Origin: an uncultured Bacteroidia bacterium
GTDB taxonomy: Bacteria; Bacteroidota; Bacteroidia; NS11-12g; UBA955
Direction of reading: 5' to 3'
DNA: 64,000 nt
Assembly (NCBI GenBank): GCA_938086785.1
Contig: CALKCM010000008.1
Coordinates: 1 to 64,000 of the forward strand
The notes beneath the pieces were generated by a model, which had not been told where the DNA came from, did not search any database, and saw only the letters and a list, made by a program, of their open reading frames with translations. The position numbers and the translations under genes were made by a program. This document shows, in pieces, positions 8,520-17,368 of this stretch. The stretch's first letter is position 1. Each line of letters opens with the position of its first letter.

Positions 8520-9158
8520 ATGAAAAATTGGATAAACTCAGTACTCATTATATGTTTTACATTATGCATAAGCCTTGCTTGCTCCGGAACAAAAGAGAGT
8601 AAGGACTACCTGAGCCTGATAGAAGACAGTCGAAAGACGAAGGATAGTTTTTACCGAACCCATGAAAAAAGTCCCTTAAGGGATGATTCAACCTTTGAAC
8701 ATCTAAACTATTTTCCTGCCTCAGAGGATTGGTCTGTTGAATGTGATTTTAGGTTAAGAACCGATACCCAGATTGTTATTATTGATACCAAAGGATACCC
8801 CAGGGAATATCTTGTTTATGGTACCTTGACCGGAAACACTCCTACGGGAAGGATTCAACTCTTTGCCTTTAAAATGGAGGGAGAGCAAAGCCTTTTTGTC
8901 CCTTTTGTTGATGCCACATGCAAAAACAATAAATCTTACGGAGGCGGTCGTTTTGTCGAGTGCTTATTTCCAGATGAAAATAAAAAAGTGATGCTTGATT
9001 TTAATCAGGCCTATAATCCATACTGCCATTATAATCACAATTATAACTGCCCAGTAGTGCCAAAACAGAATTATTTACAGAACGAAATTTTGGCTGGAGA
9101 ACGCGCGTACAAAGACCAAAACGAAGACTCTTATGATCGTTCTCATTCGAATGATTAA
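8520..9158 (+). CDS. DUF1684 family lipoprotein
   Basis: 212-residue predicted lipoprotein: a hydrophobic signal followed by the lipobox SLAC (cysteine about residue 21 from the ATG). The body matches DUF1684 with the family signature of Tyr/Asn/Cys/Pro near residues 165-185 (YNPYCHYNHNYNCPVVPKQN). DUF1684 proteins are common in Bacteroidota and have no settled function. The TTG three codons earlier was rejected because it lies in the -7 box. It converges on the long T9SS gene with only 23 bases between stops. Confidence 0.85.
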   Translation: MKNWINSVLIICFTLCISLACSGTKESKDYLSLIEDSRKTKDSFYRTHEKSPLRDDSTFEHLNYFPASEDWSVECDFRLRTDTQIVIIDTKGYPREYLVYGTLTGNTPTGRIQLFAFKMEGEQSLFVPFVDATCKNNKSYGGGRFVECLFPDENKKVMLDFNQAYNPYCHYNHNYNCPVVPKQNYLQNEILAGERAYKDQNEDSYDRSHSND

Positions 9159-9181
9159 ATAGGGGTATAGATGTTTCTGGT

Positions 9182-12100
9182 TTATCGCAAAAGGTGCACG
9201 GTGCCTTTTGTGGAGTATTTTTTATCTCTAAAATCTTCGTACTGCACATAATACACGTAAACTCCTCCTGGAACTTCCTTTTCCAAGTACAATCCATTCC
9301 ATCCTTTTTGAGGGTTTTCTGTTTCAAAAAGTTTCTCTCCCCAACGATTTAAAATAGTCAGCTTGTATTTTTTCAATCCACTGTTACTAGGTTTAAATAT
9401 CTCATTTAAATTATCCTTGGTTGGACTAAATGCATTAGGAACAAAAATGACAGGTTCGAAGTAAAAAATGATATCATTGCTCCAACTGATTCTGTTCCCT
9501 CCTCGTTCATATGCTTTTATCCGGTACAACTGACCGTAATGTTCAGTTCCATTATTAAAGAGGTCTATTTGAGGATTGCTGTATGTTTTATACAAGGAAT
9601 ATCCAGACTTATTTTCAAGAGCACGGTAAAGTTCATATTTCTCGACTCCATTATCCCACCCAGTAAAATCTGTAAAGGTTATTTCTGATTCAAAAGGGCT
9701 TGGTTTTTTACCAGTAAGCAAAATATCCGTCATTTCGTTGCTAAATACGGAATCGCCACAAAGGTTTACAGCAGCTGCACGATAGGTGTAACTATACTCA
9801 TCGGTGCTTGCAGTTTGGTCTGTATATGAAGTTAAATTCGGGTTAATAGCGTCAACTGAAATATATGCTCCAGCTGCCGATCTAATTTTTCGTTGTACGA
9901 TAATGCTATTGTTATATCGCGGAGCATTTAACAGTGCGAAGCTAAAAATAATATCCTTATCTGCGTTTGGAGGAGGATCTACCGTAACATTTTCTGCGTC
10001 TATGCGAGGATCATCTTTAAAGACATTAATTGCAATAGGATCCCCAATGCACCCAAACTCGCTGGTTTCTGTAACAGAAACACTTCCATTTGGCTCTGGA
10101 CCCCAATCCACGGTTACTGCTGATCCGTTAGATGCACCAAAAAATGCTCCATTAACAACAGACCAATTAAAAACACTATTAGCAAAGCCTGTTACTGCAT
10201 AGGAATGGTTGTCATAGTTTGGAAAACAGACGATATCTGTTCCAATAATTGGACTGGTTCTAGGCTTTGGATGAATAATTAAAATGGTATCGTTCCAAGG
10301 GCCTTTACATCCAAATTCAGAAGTTTCTTGGACTCTAAGGGTAAATGTTCCAAAGGTGTCTTGGTCAATATTTATTTTATCTAAACCCTGACCAACAAAA
10401 TCTAAATTGATTACTTCCCACTGAAATTGGCTATTGGTAAAACCAGTTACACTGTAATCGCCTAAGCTTTTTTGCTGGCAAAGTTCTAAATCACCAACAA
10501 TAGGTTTTGCTTTAGGGTAAGGTTTTAAATCAACAATGATTTCTTTTAGTGAGCTCGAACAAGGACGATTGTTTACAGGGTCAAATGCCGTTGTTTTTAC
10601 GCCAATTTTGGCTATGCTTGCAGCACCCCAATCCACCATTACTTTATTTGTATTTTGGCCCGATGTAATGGTTCCATTACCCAAAATGTTCCAATCGTAT
10701 TGTTCCCCATTTACATTTAAGATATCATAAGGTACAGATAATTCATTTTCACAGAGAATAGTATCTCCTTTGGGGAACTGACCCGCAAGAATATAATCTT
10801 TAATAACTTCAATTTGTATGGGATTTCCCTTACATCCAAATTTGTTGGTTTCTATAGCGCGAAGTGTACCGAGCCCTTTTTCGCCCCAATCTACTTTAAT
10901 AGAGCTTGCCCCAGTTCCGCTGCTGCTTTTGGTTCCTCCGGTCACAAACCACTCATAAGTACTTGTAGAAATAGGGGATTTTATGAAATAATCAATATTT
11001 ATATTGTTCGGGCAAATCGATGGAGGTCCTAGTATTTCAAATGAATCAGGGAAGGAAACATAAACATTGTGAGTGTCAATAGTACTTGAGCAACCCAGTG
11101 CATTTGTAACAAAAAGAGCAACGAATTGATTTCCTTTCGTATTCCATGTTACATCGATAAAATTATCAGTAGCACTGCCTCCAGCCGTTGCAAGACCACC
11201 GGTCACATTCCATGTATAATTAGTTCCAGCATCTGCTGTGGCAGTAAAGGTAGATGCCGCATTAAGGCATACCGTATCCTTGCCTGATATGATTGGCTTG
11301 TTCGGTGCTGGGACCAATTGAACTATTAGCTCTTTTGGAGTTCCTTCACATCCAAATTCGGAGAAAGTAGTTAAATTAACTCGGCCAAAAGTGCTGTTGT
11401 CATCCCAGGCAATTGTAGCTGTATTCCCTGAGTCTGAGCCCACAATAGTTCCATTTAGAACCTCCCAGCGATAACTTGCATTGGGAGTTGGGAATAGCAC
11501 AGAATACACATTACCAGTACTGTTCTGACACAACCTTGTAGGTCCTGTTGGTGCATCTTTTGGATCAAAGGGATTTATATAGATTTCAATATTCTTATTT
11601 ATAAACTTTGCAGGACATCCATCATCAACCACTTCAAAGGTGACGAGGTATGGTTCTAATCTTGCTTGATCGCAATCTGTATTCCAGCAAAATTTCCCTG
11701 TAGCTCTCCTAAAACCCGTAGCTGGATTTGGATTAAAGCTGGCTCTGGTTCCTTTATGGTTGTTTGCTCCAGTAAAAATATCTCCAAATGCTTTTAAGGA
11801 AATGTTTTGATCTAAATCAGCATCAGCTCCTGTAACATCGATGCAAAAGTTTTCTCCAGCTTCAATATCCCATCGATCGGTTGTTCCCGCATTGCTGCTT
11901 AGCGTTGGTTTTTTGTTGGGTTTACAATTAATAACTAGTATTTGTAAATCCAATCGGATCTTTGAAATAGCTTGTCCCGCTCTCCATTCAGTTACTTCAA
12001 CAGCAACGGCATAGCGTCCTGTAGCTTTGCTCAGGTATGTGGTTAAGCCATTTACGGGGTTAATAGTTGCAACTCCGCCAGTCCCAAATGGAGTGATCGC

Positions 12101-12844
12101 ATTAAACCCTGTTTTGTATTTTACATTCTTGTAGGGGTTCATGAAAGCCTCGCAGATATCCGTAATTGCTGTTGCGGTACTTGCACCTTGATATGGAGTT
12201 ACAAACTGATACGAGAGGCTGTCTCCATCTGGATCTACAGCAAAGTTTCGAAGAGTAGCTGTATCGTTAACGCAAATAAACGGAACTGGAACTTCTGTAA
12301 ATTCTGGAGAACTATTTTTTAAGGCACTCGGAGGTATTACTCCAGTATAGGTTTGTCCTTGATCGGGTCCTCCTCCGTTTTGAGATAAATTATTTTGGGT
12401 GTTCCTGCAACACCGTTCCCATTTGAGAATGTATCCAAAATTACTTTTTGGTACAGTTATCGTTTCTGAGTATTTTGCTTGGCGCAAACAGGCTGAGGCA
12501 AGATCTGGACAATCGGTATTTCCAACGGGGTCCACTGGGCGATCATATAAGCGATCCATCTTTACATCACCAATGTTTCTTCTTCTGGAAGAAACATTTC
12601 CTAAATTTTCAAAAATACATAGGGTGATCTCATCATCAAATTCGACAGCACCGCCACCACTTCCGCCTCTACTTGCACAATCGCGGTATACGTATAAAGT
12701 TACTTGATATCGATCAAAGCTTCCTACAGAACCTAAATATTTATAGGACAGACTACCCCCAACGAGATGGGTGGATTGCGCCGTACCAAAAATGAAAAAG
12801 CTGCAAAGAAGAGTGATGATATTTAAAGTGCTTTTAACGTTCAA
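9182..12844 (-). CDS. T9SS type B sorting-domain surface protein with six PKD-like repeats
   Basis: 1220-residue secreted protein. A signal peptide covers residues 1-22 (ending FGTAQ). The N-terminal STHLVGGSLSYKYLG and YRDC segments are a common head of Bacteroidota gliding-associated proteins. About six tandem modules of roughly 75-95 residues (residues about 440-1000) repeat the elements [F/Y]xWxVxxG, xVxWG and [E/N]xFGCxG. A fibronectin-like stretch follows, and the last 85 residues form the gliding-motility-associated C-terminal domain (VPNAFSPTKDNLNE, LTILNRWGEKLFE, GVYVYYVQY). It should be exported by T9SS and kept at the cell surface. Adhesion is a fair guess; the ligand is unknown. 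Start is TTG at 12844. Confidence 0.88.
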   Translation of the reverse strand: MNVKSTLNIITLLCSFFIFGTAQSTHLVGGSLSYKYLGSVGSFDRYQVTLYVYRDCASRGGSGGGAVEFDDEITLCIFENLGNVSSRRRNIGDVKMDRLYDRPVDPVGNTDCPDLASACLRQAKYSETITVPKSNFGYILKWERCCRNTQNNLSQNGGGPDQGQTYTGVIPPSALKNSSPEFTEVPVPFICVNDTATLRNFAVDPDGDSLSYQFVTPYQGASTATAITDICEAFMNPYKNVKYKTGFNAITPFGTGGVATINPVNGLTTYLSKATGRYAVAVEVTEWRAGQAISKIRLDLQILVINCKPNKKPTLSSNAGTTDRWDIEAGENFCIDVTGADADLDQNISLKAFGDIFTGANNHKGTRASFNPNPATGFRRATGKFCWNTDCDQARLEPYLVTFEVVDDGCPAKFINKNIEIYINPFDPKDAPTGPTRLCQNSTGNVYSVLFPTPNASYRWEVLNGTIVGSDSGNTATIAWDDNSTFGRVNLTTFSEFGCEGTPKELIVQLVPAPNKPIISGKDTVCLNAASTFTATADAGTNYTWNVTGGLATAGGSATDNFIDVTWNTKGNQFVALFVTNALGCSSTIDTHNVYVSFPDSFEILGPPSICPNNINIDYFIKSPISTSTYEWFVTGGTKSSSGTGASSIKVDWGEKGLGTLRAIETNKFGCKGNPIQIEVIKDYILAGQFPKGDTILCENELSVPYDILNVNGEQYDWNILGNGTITSGQNTNKVMVDWGAASIAKIGVKTTAFDPVNNRPCSSSLKEIIVDLKPYPKAKPIVGDLELCQQKSLGDYSVTGFTNSQFQWEVINLDFVGQGLDKINIDQDTFGTFTLRVQETSEFGCKGPWNDTILIIHPKPRTSPIIGTDIVCFPNYDNHSYAVTGFANSVFNWSVVNGAFFGASNGSAVTVDWGPEPNGSVSVTETSEFGCIGDPIAINVFKDDPRIDAENVTVDPPPNADKDIIFSFALLNAPRYNNSIIVQRKIRSAAGAYISVDAINPNLTSYTDQTASTDEYSYTYRAAAVNLCGDSVFSNEMTDILLTGKKPSPFESEITFTDFTGWDNGVEKYELYRALENKSGYSLYKTYSNPQIDLFNNGTEHYGQLYRIKAYERGGNRISWSNDIIFYFEPVIFVPNAFSPTKDNLNEIFKPSNSGLKKYKLTILNRWGEKLFETENPQKGWNGLYLEKEVPGGVYVYYVQYEDFRDKKYSTKGTVHLLR

Positions 12845-12863
12845 TATTCTGTAAGTAGAAAGA

Positions 12864-12871
12864 CAAAGATA
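12864..12871 (-). promoter_or_regulatory. -7 box of the 1220-residue T9SS gene
   Basis: On the minus strand TATCTTTG matches TAnnTTTG exactly and ends 19 bases before the TTG start at 12844. Confidence 0.5.
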
Positions 12872-13012
12872 ATGCCAATTAAGTTGTCTTTAAGTCTAAA
12901 ACGTTTAGATTCTACAATTGATATAAGTCTTGAGAAAAATTGCTTTTTTATGATAATGGCTATCCAAAAAAATAGAATACCATCTCTTCTTGAAAGCAAC
13001 ATGTATTTGTGT

Positions 13013-13020
13013 TAAGTTTG
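13013..13020 (+). promoter_or_regulatory. -7 box of the SPT-like gene
   Basis: TAAGTTTG is an exact TAnnTTTG match ending 10 bases before the ATG at 13031. Confidence 0.5.
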
Positions 13021-13030
13021 TTGCTTTAAA

Positions 13031-14281
13031 ATGAAAGATATCTTCGATAAACTGTTAGAGCGCATGGGACCATTAGGAATGCATGCAGATGATGCTCATG
13101 AATACTTTGCTTTCCCTAAATTAACGGGAGAGCTTGGGCCATATATGAAATTCAGAGGTAAGGAAACGTTAAACTGGAGTTTGAATGATTATCTTGGTTT
13201 AGCCAACAATCCAGAAGTTAGAAAAGCAGATGCGGAAGCTGCTGCAGATTATGGTATGGCATACCCAATGGGTGCACGTATGATGAGTGGAAACTCTGAT
13301 AATCATGATAAATTGGAGCAGGACTTAGCTAGCTTTATAGATAAACCAGAAGTTATATTGCTTAATTTTGGTTACCAAGGGGTGTTAAGTGCCATCGATG
13401 CTTTGGTAGATCGAAGGGATGTTATTGTTTACGATGCCGAGTCTCACGCTTGTATTATTGATGGTGTTCGTTTGCACATGGGTAAACGATACATGTTTAA
13501 ACATAATGATGTAGCCGATTTAAAGGTACAATTAGACAGAGCTACTAAATTGGCTGAAAAGCAGAATGGAGCGATACTCGTAATCACAGAAGGTGTTTTT
13601 GGAATGAGTGGGTCTCAAGGCTCCTTAAAGGATATTATTGCACTCAAAAAAGACTATAGTTTTAGATTATTTGTTGATGATGCACATGGTTTTGGAACCA
13701 TGGGTAAAACTGGTGCAGGTACTGGCGAAGAGCAAGATTGCATGGATGATATAGATGTGTATTTTAGCACATTTGCAAAATCTATGGCTGGAATAGGTGC
13801 CTTTATTGGAAGTACGCCTGAGGTTATTAAATTCTTAAGATATAATTTAAGATCTCAGATTTATGCTAAATCACTGCCTATGCCTATGACTTTAGGAGCA
13901 ATTAAGCGACTGGAGATGATACGTACGAATCCAGAGCATAAAAATAAATTATGGGTCATTGTACGCGCTCTGCAAAGTGGGCTAAAAGACTTGGGTTTCA
14001 ATATTGGTATCACAACTACACCAGTTACTCCAGTATTATTGAATGGAACAATACCTGAGGCAACTCATATGACTTTAGATCTCAGAGAAAACTACGGAAT
14101 ATTTTGCTCAATAGTAGTTTATCCAGTAGTTCCTAAAGGAGTTATTATGCTGCGTTTAATACCCACAGCCTCTCATGTAATTGAAGATGTAGAGAAAACG
14201 CTAAAAGCATTTACAGAAGTCAAAGAAAAATTAGATGCGGGAGCCTATAAGGCAGATCGATTAGCGAAATTTAGTTCTTAA
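13031..14281 (+). CDS. Alpha-oxoamine synthase, serine-palmitoyltransferase-like
   Basis: 416-residue PLP enzyme of the alpha-oxoamine synthase family (SPT, KBL, BioF). It condenses an amino acid with an acyl-CoA in the cytoplasm. Seen: NWSLNDYLGLANNPEV, the YDAESHACIIDG block with the PLP-stacking His, VDDAHGFGTMGKTGAG, and Schiff-base K250 in TFAKSMAG. Bacteroidota use SPT or a cysteate-dependent relative to make sphingolipids or sulfonolipids, and the length and the long N-terminal arm fit that group better than BioF. No biotin genes are near. The amino acid used (serine or cysteate) cannot be read by eye. Confidence 0.82.
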   Translation: MKDIFDKLLERMGPLGMHADDAHEYFAFPKLTGELGPYMKFRGKETLNWSLNDYLGLANNPEVRKADAEAAADYGMAYPMGARMMSGNSDNHDKLEQDLASFIDKPEVILLNFGYQGVLSAIDALVDRRDVIVYDAESHACIIDGVRLHMGKRYMFKHNDVADLKVQLDRATKLAEKQNGAILVITEGVFGMSGSQGSLKDIIALKKDYSFRLFVDDAHGFGTMGKTGAGTGEEQDCMDDIDVYFSTFAKSMAGIGAFIGSTPEVIKFLRYNLRSQIYAKSLPMPMTLGAIKRLEMIRTNPEHKNKLWVIVRALQSGLKDLGFNIGITTTPVTPVLLNGTIPEATHMTLDLRENYGIFCSIVVYPVVPKGVIMLRLIPTASHVIEDVEKTLKAFTEVKEKLDAGAYKADRLAKFSS

Positions 14282-14296
14282 TTTCTTTGGGATGCC

Positions 14297-15055
14297 ATGT
14301 ATATTCTAAAACGATTATTTGGCTTCTTCTACACTGAGTTTACAGGTGCTTTGGTGCTCTTGTTGATTGTTTTCTTACTTGCCCTTGTTCCCAGAATATA
14401 TTCTGCTCAACAGAATGCATCAGTCGTTCACTATGCCCTAGATTCTTTGGAAGTAGCCAAATTGGTTCTACTCCAACAGAAAAAAAGCAATACTTTTAAG
14501 AAATTGAAGGCGCATCAAAATAGATGGAACAAAGTTCGTTGGGCTAAATCGAAGGGCTACAAGTTTAAATCGTATAAGGACTTATCAAAGTACAGTGGCT
14601 TGCCGGTAGAGGATCTGAAAAAAGGAAAAACAACTCAACTTTTTTATCCGAAAAAGTATTCGGGTATCATACATATAAACCGTTCGGATACCACGGAATG
14701 GAAGGGCTTGAAAGGAGTTGGGTCAAAACTTGCGGCCAGAATAGTTAAGTTTAGAAATCGATTAGGTGGATTTCGTTCCATAGATCAATTAAAAACAGTG
14801 TGGGGTTTAGACTCAGCAATAATTACAAGCCAAAAGGATCGATTTATGCTGGAGCCCAATTCTTGGACATGTTTAAATATTAATACTTGTACAAAGAAAG
14901 AATTAGCGGATCATCCCTATATTGGAAAGTATGATGCAGTAAAAATTATCACTTTCCGAGTGCAACATCCAGAAATGACCCAATCTATGTTTAAGCAGAT
15001 CAAGTCAATTAAACATGACCGACTCCAGCGGATGCTTCCTTACCTAAAGTTTTAA
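14297..15055 (+). CDS. Membrane-anchored helix-hairpin-helix protein (ComEA-like)
   Basis: 252-residue protein with one N-terminal transmembrane helix (residues about 15-33) and two helix-hairpin-helix units. The first is at about 135-170 (WKGLKGVGSKLAARIVKFRN), the second at about 195-230 (DHPYIGKYDAVKIITFR). HhH units bind the DNA backbone, so a membrane DNA-binding role like ComEA, in uptake or anchoring, is plausible. The linker (residues 50-115) is very basic. It follows the SPT-like gene by 15 bases on the same strand, so both are probably one transcript, though the functional link is unclear. Confidence 0.8.
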   Translation: MYILKRLFGFFYTEFTGALVLLLIVFLLALVPRIYSAQQNASVVHYALDSLEVAKLVLLQQKKSNTFKKLKAHQNRWNKVRWAKSKGYKFKSYKDLSKYSGLPVEDLKKGKTTQLFYPKKYSGIIHINRSDTTEWKGLKGVGSKLAARIVKFRNRLGGFRSIDQLKTVWGLDSAIITSQKDRFMLEPNSWTCLNINTCTKKELADHPYIGKYDAVKIITFRVQHPEMTQSMFKQIKSIKHDRLQRMLPYLKF

Positions 15056-15108
15056 TATCTATTTCTATTCTATAGGATTCGTAAGTACTTTCTATCAAGT
15101 ATAATTCA

Positions 15109-15116
15109 TACATTTG
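15109..15116 (+). promoter_or_regulatory. -7 box of the AhpD-like gene
   Basis: TACATTTG is an exact TAnnTTTG match ending 5 bases before the ATG at 15122, so the mRNA is probably leaderless. Confidence 0.55.
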
Positions 15117-15121
15117 TTTGT

Positions 15122-15721
15122 ATGGAAAAACCACTGGTAGAACCAATTAAGAGTGCGCCAAATAAAGAGATTCAGGAGCTTGTAGATTTTTTTAATGAGA
15201 CATTGGGTTTCTGTCCAAATAGTGTTCTTACGATGAGTCATCGTCCACATATTGCGATTGCATTTATTAATTTAAATAAGGCTGTAATGAAAAATGAAGG
15301 ACGGGTAACCAGCGCATTAAAAAGGTTGATTGGCTTTATATGTAGCGAATCAGCAGGGTGCAGGTATTGTCAAGCTCATACTATTCGAGCGGCGGAGCGA
15401 TATGGAGCAGAAAAAGAGCAATTAGAGAATATTTGGGAGTACAAAACGCATTCATCGTTTTCTGAGGCAGAACGAGTGGCACTTGATTTCTCATTGGCAG
15501 CAGCTCAGCAACCCAGTGCGGTGGATGAAACATTAAAAAAGAGATTATACTCCCACTGGAACGAGGGCGAAATTGTTGAAATGCTCGGGGTTATTTCTTT
15601 ATTTGGCTATTTAAATAGATGGAACGATAGCATGGCTACACGAATTGAGGATGATGCTGTTCAAAGTGGTAAAGACTGGTTGCAGCCCATTTCATGGGAA
15701 GCCTCTCGGCATGGCTCTTAA
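15122..15721 (+). CDS. Carboxymuconolactone decarboxylase / AhpD-like protein
   Basis: 199-residue all-helical protein of the CMD/AhpD superfamily, which contains peroxidase-related thiol proteins. The redox motif is CRYCQAHT (near residue 81), with the CxxC pair and a following His; the surrounding GFICSESAGC is typical. A thiol-based antioxidant role is likely, but it is not the two-domain AhpD that serves AhpC, and no peroxiredoxin lies beside it. It is monocistronic with its own -7 box and converges with the S8 protease, stops being 6 bases apart. Confidence 0.82.
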   Translation: MEKPLVEPIKSAPNKEIQELVDFFNETLGFCPNSVLTMSHRPHIAIAFINLNKAVMKNEGRVTSALKRLIGFICSESAGCRYCQAHTIRAAERYGAEKEQLENIWEYKTHSSFSEAERVALDFSLAAAQQPSAVDETLKKRLYSHWNEGEIVEMLGVISLFGYLNRWNDSMATRIEDDAVQSGKDWLQPISWEASRHGS

Positions 15722-15727
15722 GTTTCT

Positions 15728-17269
15728 TTAGAGTATGAGTAGCTTGCTGTGATATACTCTTTGTTTCTGTCGCACATGAACTTGGTAAACCCCTGCTCTT
15801 AAGGCTGGAAGCTTATATTGACTTTGATTTAATAGGCCTTTGAACACTGTTTTTCCCGTGTTGCTAATAATAAATAAATGGGCTTCCGATACATGAGGAA
15901 TACTCATGTTTATGAGGCTGCCACTAATCGCAGGGTTCGGAAATAGTTGCAGGTTTTTAGAGGCAATTCGTTTGGTGTTGTATGTATTATCGCGTGCAAG
16001 GCACCATTTGTCCATAGCTAAAAGAACGCTATATGCATTTAAGCGGCCACCTATGGCATTGTAGTTTTTAAGAGCCAAAAGAGTGTCTCCGGTTAATATC
16101 CATTCTCTAAATAATTCAATGGCTTGTTCCGTTGAATCGATGAGATGCTGATGAAATGCATTGCAGCTTGCCTCGAGGATTAAAGCCATTACTCCCGCTA
16201 CTTGAGGGCTTGAATAGCTTGCCCCATTTACGTAATTATAAGGGCCAAGACTGGATGTTTTAGAGGGTGCTGCCGTGGTAAGAACATTAAGGCCATCTGC
16301 CGCAATATCTACATGAGTTGTTCCAAAAGCGCTATTATTGGCAATGTTATCATTGCCATTATTTACAGTAATCAGATTCCTGCTTAAGCAGGTGGATGGA
16401 ATATCTCCGGTAATATCAATATTTTTAGGAGAATTGGGAGCGGCATTTGATATCATAATTCCATACAATCCAAAACTGTCTAGGTATGCGCACCAAATGG
16501 GATTATCTATGGGAAACTCGTCTTCTACACCAATAGATAAACTCACAATAGCCGTGTTTATTCCTTTGCTTCCATTGCTTTGAATATATAATTTTTTATT
16601 TGCTAAAATGTACTCAAAGCAGTTCGCAACAGAGTAATCTCCGCCAATATTTTCAAAGCCAAAGGCGGACAAGTTGAGCAGTTTAGTATTCCAATTAATT
16701 CCAGTTATTCCAGTATCATTATTTCCTCTTGCTCCAATAATACCAGCAATAGAAGTTCCATGGGTGCCTCCATATAAACTATTTACTTTTGCTATGGAGT
16801 CTGCGCCGTTCCATCCGTAATAATCATCGATGTATCCATTTCCATCATCATCTATGCCGTTCCATTTAATTTCGTCGGTGTTGATGTAAATATTTTGTTT
16901 TAAATCTTCATGCAGCGTATCGATTCCGTCATCCACGATTGCCACAATAATCTCTTTTCCAGATCTGCTGAGACCACCTGTATATTTATCCCAAACTTTT
17001 TCTATGTTAATGGTCTTTAAATAGGTCTGTAAGTTTGCATAAGCATCATTGCTGCTTGCTCTTCGCTGCAGGCGATGGTTTTCTTGAAAAATGGAGGCCG
17101 ATTCAATTAAATGAGCATATGTTTTAGCATCTTCTATTTGGCTAGTGTCTAACTTTACTTTCTTTAAATGATTCAGTTTGTCTCCCTCTTCCAGGTACAA
17201 GTATTCGACCACTTGTGCTTGAGCCAAATGAGAGATTAAAACTAAGCCTATGATTAATATGAGTCTCAG
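15728..17269 (-). CDS. S8 (subtilisin) protease with T9SS type A sorting domain
   Basis: Secreted serine protease. The catalytic triad is Asp in AIVDDGIDTLHEDL, His in GGTHGTSIAGIIGA and Ser in GASYSSPQVAGVMAL. The last 75 residues (LQLFPNPAISGS to the end) form a type A sorting domain for T9SS export. The usual start call is TTG at 17227, which leaves no signal peptide. Reading 14 codons further up from the CTG at 17267-17269 adds RLILIIGLVLISHLAQA, an ideal signal; an in-frame TGA lies two codons before this CTG, and an exact -7 box ends 4 bases upstream of it. I therefore give 17269 as start, with a rare CTG codon, or a sequence error at that codon. Confidence 0.8.
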   Translation of the reverse strand: MRLILIIGLVLISHLAQAQVVEYLYLEEGDKLNHLKKVKLDTSQIEDAKTYAHLIESASIFQENHRLQRRASSNDAYANLQTYLKTINIEKVWDKYTGGLSRSGKEIIVAIVDDGIDTLHEDLKQNIYINTDEIKWNGIDDDGNGYIDDYYGWNGADSIAKVNSLYGGTHGTSIAGIIGARGNNDTGITGINWNTKLLNLSAFGFENIGGDYSVANCFEYILANKKLYIQSNGSKGINTAIVSLSIGVEDEFPIDNPIWCAYLDSFGLYGIMISNAAPNSPKNIDITGDIPSTCLSRNLITVNNGNDNIANNSAFGTTHVDIAADGLNVLTTAAPSKTSSLGPYNYVNGASYSSPQVAGVMALILEASCNAFHQHLIDSTEQAIELFREWILTGDTLLALKNYNAIGGRLNAYSVLLAMDKWCLARDNTYNTKRIASKNLQLFPNPAISGSLINMSIPHVSEAHLFIISNTGKTVFKGLLNQSQYKLPALRAGVYQVHVRQKQRVYHSKLLIL

Positions 17270-17273
17270 ATTT

Positions 17274-17281
17274 CAAATATA
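17274..17281 (-). promoter_or_regulatory. -7 box of the S8 protease gene
   Basis: On the minus strand TATATTTG is an exact TAnnTTTG match. It ends 4 bases before the proposed CTG start at 17269, the same spacing as for tolC and dprA. Confidence 0.55.
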
Positions 17282-17313
17282 ATTAAATCGAAGCTATTGG
17301 GAATCATCCTTAA

Positions 17314-17346
17314 GTAAAAAAGCCTTATACACTAGGCATAAGGCTT
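17314..17346 (-). terminator. Terminator of the TPR gene
   Basis: AAGCCTTAT at 17320-17328 and ATAAGGCTT at 17338-17346 make a perfect 9-bp stem. On the minus strand it is followed by T6. It lies 23 bases past the stop of the TPR gene. Confidence 0.85.
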
Positions 17347-17368
17347 CTTGTGTTATTTTTTTGTTTTA

